A stretch of DNA of 64,000 bases. Origin: Antiaris toxicaria. Taxonomy: Eukaryota > Streptophyta > Magnoliopsida > Rosales > Moraceae. Both the position numbers and the translations under genes were made by a program. The notes beneath the pieces were generated by a model. The model was given only the letters and a program-made list of their open reading frames with translations. It made no database searches and was not told the origin of the DNA. Shown here in pieces: positions 60,019 to 64,000 of this stretch. The DNA lies in NCBI GenBank assembly GCA_035233585.1, contig CP141155.1, forward strand, positions 7,912,501 through 7,976,500, read 5' to 3'. The first letter of the stretch is position 1. Every line of letters starts with the position of its first letter.

Positions 60019-61394
60019 AATGGACAAAGTAGTAGTAACCATATAACATTCTCTGGGCTATCGATTGAATATTCAGGAAGTCATTAATAGCAAGAAATTA
60101 GATCTACAAAACGCAGTCGTCCAAAAAGGTCAATAATGAAATCTTTTCTTATACGAGCTTGACATCACCTTTTTTTTTTTTTTTTTTCCATTTTTGCCAT
60201 CTATTTGTCCTATAAACTTGTCACGTTTCGTTTGCATGGGCAGATACAAAATATAAAATATAAACAATCTCTAATTTCAAACAAGAACAAGTTAATCTGT
60301 GTGTTGCAGTCTTCTTTAATGAACATCTAGGTGAATACGGCAATGAGGGCGACACATGCTATTGTTGGGCTAATTTTTCAAGATTAGGAGGAAGTGATGA
60401 TAACAATGGAAAGAGAGGAGGTGGCGGCAATGCCGACATGAGACTAGTGTCATCTTGAAGAAGTCTTTAATCTCAATTATTTTTTTCCTAATTTTCAACT
60501 GATTCACATCATAAAGTTTTGTTGGCTTCACTATAAACTCCTCTACACCTTCCTTCAAACACCCGTCAATCCGATATAGAAAATGAAGCTACAAGTTTCC
60601 AAACCACTTTTATACACTTATAGGAACAACATGATCAAGAAAAACATTAACAAACAAATACAAAAATAGGATTGCGATTTAAAACCTTGAATTTTCATAA
60701 TCAAGTTTCCAAGTGTTCCATACAAGATAAAGTAAACGTTAATGAAATATGATTAATCTAATCCAAAATGCAAATTGCAAAAGCTTGAACCGTGTATAAA
60801 GACATTGTCTAATTTTAATCATATCATATAAGTCAATAATTTGACTCTCAAATCCACATAATAAAATAGACATTTTTTTTTTAACAATATCAAGCATGAG
60901 TTTAAATAGCCTGTCATTGTCAACAAAGTTCTTTAAATTGTATGATAATAAAAAAAGCTATTTAAGAATTATTCCAAATGGCTTAGAAGATCCCAACAAA
61001 ATTGGGCACAAAAGAGGAAAAGAAAAAATAACAACAAATTATATACAATGCCAGCAAAAACTAGGACTATATGTTACAAATTAGCTATATGATTAAATTT
61101 TATCTTGTTTCAAATAAAATCATGTATAAATTGTTGGATTAAAATCTTATATAATAAAATCAAATATAAATTGTTAGAAGCAAAATGAGAAAAATTAATG
61201 ATTAAAAGAGAAATAGGAAAAATTAATGGTTAAAATTGGTCGAAAATTTGACGATTTAATTCTACATAAATAATTTAATAGTTTAACAAAACTTCAAAAT
61301 TTTAAAATTGAGCTTTTCATCAGTAATTTAATAAAAACGTTCTAGAAAGACATTAATAAATCACATTTTAAAATTCAAATATTAAAGTCATTTA
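60019..61394. other. Intergenic DNA between the duplication copies
   Basis: Poly(T) tract near 60170-60188. 60340-60560 has a minus-strand open frame without family resemblance. 60922-61083 is related to 54881-55020. The rest is AT-rich. Confidence 0.4.
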
Positions 61395-61527
61395 ATAACC
61401 TCTAATCGCAAGCCCTCGTACTTATATGCTCAATGTGGGACTTCTTGAATAGCATCTTCACGATAGGATGCGATCTGTTGGGCCCTGAGTGAACCAAAAA
61501 AAAAACAAACAAACAAACAATCAGTTA

Positions 61528-61815
61528 GGCATTTGGTAAAAGTTTTACATTTTAATTATATTCAAACGCAATGTAATTTTATATCAAACGTAAAATTTTA
61601 CCTTTAAATACAATTCTTTTCAACAGTGCTACGAAAACAATTACTATTTAAAAGTTTTTTAAAACAATCATATCAACTTTTCAACTCTAAAATATTTTTT
61701 ATCCAAACACGCATTTCATTCAAATACAAAATAAATACTTTTCCACCAAATACAATAGTCAAAAAATAAATTACATTCAAATATAATTAAAACACAATAC
61801 ATTTACCAAATACAC
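61528..61815. mobile_element. MITE family T2 copy inserted in duplication copy 2
   Basis: Left TTA-GGCATTTGGTAAAAGTTTT; right end, reverse-complemented, TGTATTTGGTAAATGTATTG. Copy 1 of the duplication has no element here: AACAATCAG is followed directly by TTTGTT and CCACTTGC. This related empty site confirms mobility after the duplication. Confidence 0.75.
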
Positions 61816-62054
61816 AACCACTTGTTAAACTAAGGTTATTATTTGTTGACTACCCAGCAGCATAGTAAATCCATCAAATATCTACTCAGTGTAACAAACG
61901 CGAACTCTACCTAACATTGCTCCAAATGAACGAGTCAAGATCCGCTATCATGTTTTAATATTTTAGTAGTTATCTCTTTGAAAGTTTTTTAACACTTATC
62001 GATTTATTTAAGAAATTTTAATGTTATAAATATTTTTTTTTAGTTAAACTTTTA

Positions 62055-62382
62055 TCATGTTTTGATAAACGCATTTAATTTCTATTTTATTTAAATACAA
62101 TACAATTTTTATTTAAATATAAAAGTATTTTATTTAAATACAAATCACGTCACATTTTAAATCTTATACAATAATTATTTATTCTTTTATTCTTTTTATT
62201 AATCACATAATATATTCTTTTTCTTTTTTTTTCTTTTTTTTATCCATCACATCGCATATTTATTATTTAAATATTTTTTACTAAATACATATTATATTTA
62301 AATATAATGATAATGTTTTTATTAAATATAAATTATATTTAATATATTATATTTAAATATAATATAAATACCATGTATTGCC
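62055..62382. mobile_element. MITE family T1 copy
   Basis: Left end near TCATGTTTTGATAAACGCAT; right end, reverse-complemented, GGCAATACATGGTATTTAT, with TAA outside. T1 core words are present but worn (ATCACGTCACATTTTAAATC, TTATCCATCACATCGCATAT). Absent from the corresponding part of copy 1. Confidence 0.6.
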
Positions 62383-62450
62383 TAAATATTTAATTTAAAA
62401 TGATACGATATAACTAGTTAAAGCACAGTCAATGAAAGTGAAAAAACTCA

Positions 62451-62857
62451 GGGAGCGTTTGTTTTTGTTTTTGAGAATGATTTTTCATTTTCAAAAACAC
62501 AGAAAATGAAAACGGTTTCAAAATAGTGTTTGTTTATCTAACGTTTTCAAAACCGTTTCGAAAACACCGTTTTCAACTATATTGTATTTTTGAGTTTTTT
62601 GAAAACGAAAAAAAGTTGTTTTCACTTTTTGTTTTCATTTTCAAAAAATGTTGTGTTTTTTGGGTTTTTTGAAAATAAAATGAGTTTTGAAAAAATATAA
62701 CCAAATAAAGTTTCATTTTTATGTTTGTCAAAATATACACTCAGAAAACATAACCAAATACAGTTTCAGAAATGATCTTAACACAGTTTTCAAAATATTC
62801 TCATTTTCAATTTTTTTGAAAACAGAAAACATTTCAAAAACAATACCAAACACTACC
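62451..62857. mobile_element. Tourist-like MITE of a third family, 407 bp, TSD TCA
   Basis: Direct TCA at 62448-62450 and 62858-62860. Left end GGGAGCGTTTGTTTTTGTTT; right end, reverse-complemented, GGTAGTGTTTGGTATTGTTT. The interior is built of TTTTCAAAA/TTTTGAAAA words in both orientations, giving strong foldback potential. No coding capacity. Confidence 0.7.
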
Positions 62858-63141
62858 TCAGTCAGCAGATCTAGACTTCAAATGAATATGTTGATGGAAT
62901 CTAGGTCCTTTTAAGAAGCAGCGGTCGTCTCCTTTTGGATTATTTTATTATAAAAAAAAAGATATTGAAAATAGTTATTAAAATCATTATTGCCCTCAGA
63001 CTTGTAATCAAAGCTCTTCAATCTCTCCAAAACCAAAATTATAGTAAAAACACTCATTAATTGAGCACTGATCTCGACAATCAGTCTTAAGCCAACCTTG
63101 TGGCAAGCATTAATTGAGTAATCACACTTCTTGTAGGGCTA

Positions 63142-63195
63142 ATCTTTGCATTAAACTTTTTTTTTTTTTTTTTGTGAAAGCATCTTTGTATTAAA
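63142..63195. mobile_element. Poly(T) insertion flanked by a 14-bp target duplication
   Basis: ATCTTTGCATTAAA (63142-63155) and ATCTTTGTATTAAA (63182-63195) flank a 26-bp insert made of a T-tract plus GTGAAAGC. Copy 1 of the duplication has a single, diverged version of this site without a T-tract. This is the footprint of target-primed reverse transcription, as left by a severely truncated LINE or SINE. Confidence 0.6.
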
Positions 63196-63315
63196 TCTTA
63201 CACTAAAGAAAAATGTTGAGTGTACCACACTGCCAAATCTAAACACTCATCATCGTAGGTTGCCAATTCCTTAATTAATTTGGCTCAAATAGAATTGCTA
63301 AATCCTACTTTTAAG

Positions 63316-64000
63316 CTTGGCAGTTGTTGAAGGTAGGGTGCGTCTCGAGAAAAATAAGTGCCCAATCGGAGAGGTCCAGCCAAAAAAAAAAAAAAGGGAA
63401 AATTGTAATAGACAGGTCAATTTTTTTAATCAATAAAAGTAAATAGAATATGCCCTTAACTTAGAAAATAAATAATAATTTTGATTTAAGATTCATGCAA
63501 TTTTATAATTATACCTATATTTTTTTTTTAGATTTTATTTCTCTCTCTTTCCCTTTTTCTCTCTATGTCATCGTTCACAATCAAAGATCTAAACACAAAT
63601 AGATCTCCTACAACATCTCTTAGAACACAATAAAATCAAAGAAGCCTTGGAAATCTACTATCTAGAAAAAAAAAATCAAAGATCATGTTATGAATATCTG
63701 CTTTTATTGTTTACTACTTGTTTTTTGAAAAAATTTTGGGTGAAGAATTGGTAAATCAATGATTTACACACGTAAATAAATGATTTACCAAATAAAAAAT
63801 AATTTCTAAATAAATTTAATAAGATTTACACATAATGAGTATTTTTAAAATTTTAATTATGATAAATTATTATTTATTAAAAATATGCTATTTATTAAAA
63901 GTCCAAAACTTTTTTACTATTTATTTTTATTCAATTTTAATTTTAATCTATTCCTCTCCTTCTCCGAAAAAAAAAAAAAAAAAGGGAGAGAGAAAGAAAC
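63316..64000. other. AT-rich intergenic DNA at the right edge
   Basis: Poly(A) tracts near 63380 and 63968-63983 and scattered pyrimidine-rich runs. No gene or defined element. Confidence 0.5.

Larger units (their letters stand above)
61395..63315. repeat. Segmental duplication, copy 2, interrupted by MITEs
   Basis: Same block order as copy 1 with three MITEs inserted (61528, 62055, 62451) and a poly(T) insertion at 63156. The alignable parts are diverged by scattered substitutions and small indels, so the duplication is old. Confidence 0.75.

Noticed and set aside
1..64000. CRISPR arrays, rRNA genes, bacterial operons or viral replication genes
   Set aside because: No regularly spaced repeats, no rRNA-like sequence and no such coding domains were seen; the gene structures are those of a plant nucleus.

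Overview
The window is nuclear DNA of a flowering plant, most likely a eudicot. The evidence is GT-AG introns, AT-rich intergenic DNA, and protein-coding genes that include the plastid nucleoid protein pTAC2, the immune regulator EDS1, a group I formin and a TORTIFOLIA1-like microtubule protein. Nothing in the sequence fixes the species. There is no bacterial, organellar or viral gene block, no CRISPR array and no convincing tRNA or rRNA.

Layout. 0-1.3 kb: 5' end of PTAC2 (minus strand, cut by the window edge). 1.8-3.2 kb: MITEs. 4.6-8.2 kb: a four-exon plus-strand gene for a nuclear-looking coiled-coil protein of unknown function. 8.6-10.4 kb: MITEs, a tandem duplication and a dense cluster of the word AAACGACA. 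10.5-11.7 kb: a two-exon gene for a 57-residue single-span protein. 13.4-16.2 kb: a four-exon TORTIFOLIA1-like gene (minus). 16.2-36.4 kb: about 20 kb with no intact gene, holding a complete non-autonomous hAT element with an 8-bp target duplication, MITEs, an LTR-like patch, an AT palindrome and a broken xyloglucan xylosyltransferase fragment. 36.6-38.0 kb: a three-exon gene with a CNOT4-type RING (plus). 40.4-42.9 kb: a three-exon EDS1 gene (minus), convergent with the RING gene. 43-48 kb: AT-rich DNA and a possible decayed LTR. 48.2-48.7 kb: a possible small secreted Pro/Cys protein. 51.4-53.7 kb: a two-exon group I formin (minus). 54-64 kb: repeats, including a diverged tandem segmental duplication whose two copies differ by transposon insertions.

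The intact genes belong to unrelated pathways (plastid transcription, microtubules, ubiquitin, immunity, actin) and do not form a cluster or pathway. The strongest unexplained signals are the AAACGACA cluster at 9.75-10.39 kb and its same-orientation recurrence upstream of two other genes; two related Tourist-like MITE families with about a dozen copies and at least one related empty site; and the xylosyltransferase fragment. No clearly new biological system was found. All gene models are inferred by eye from splice consensus and protein similarity recalled from memory; no search was run.
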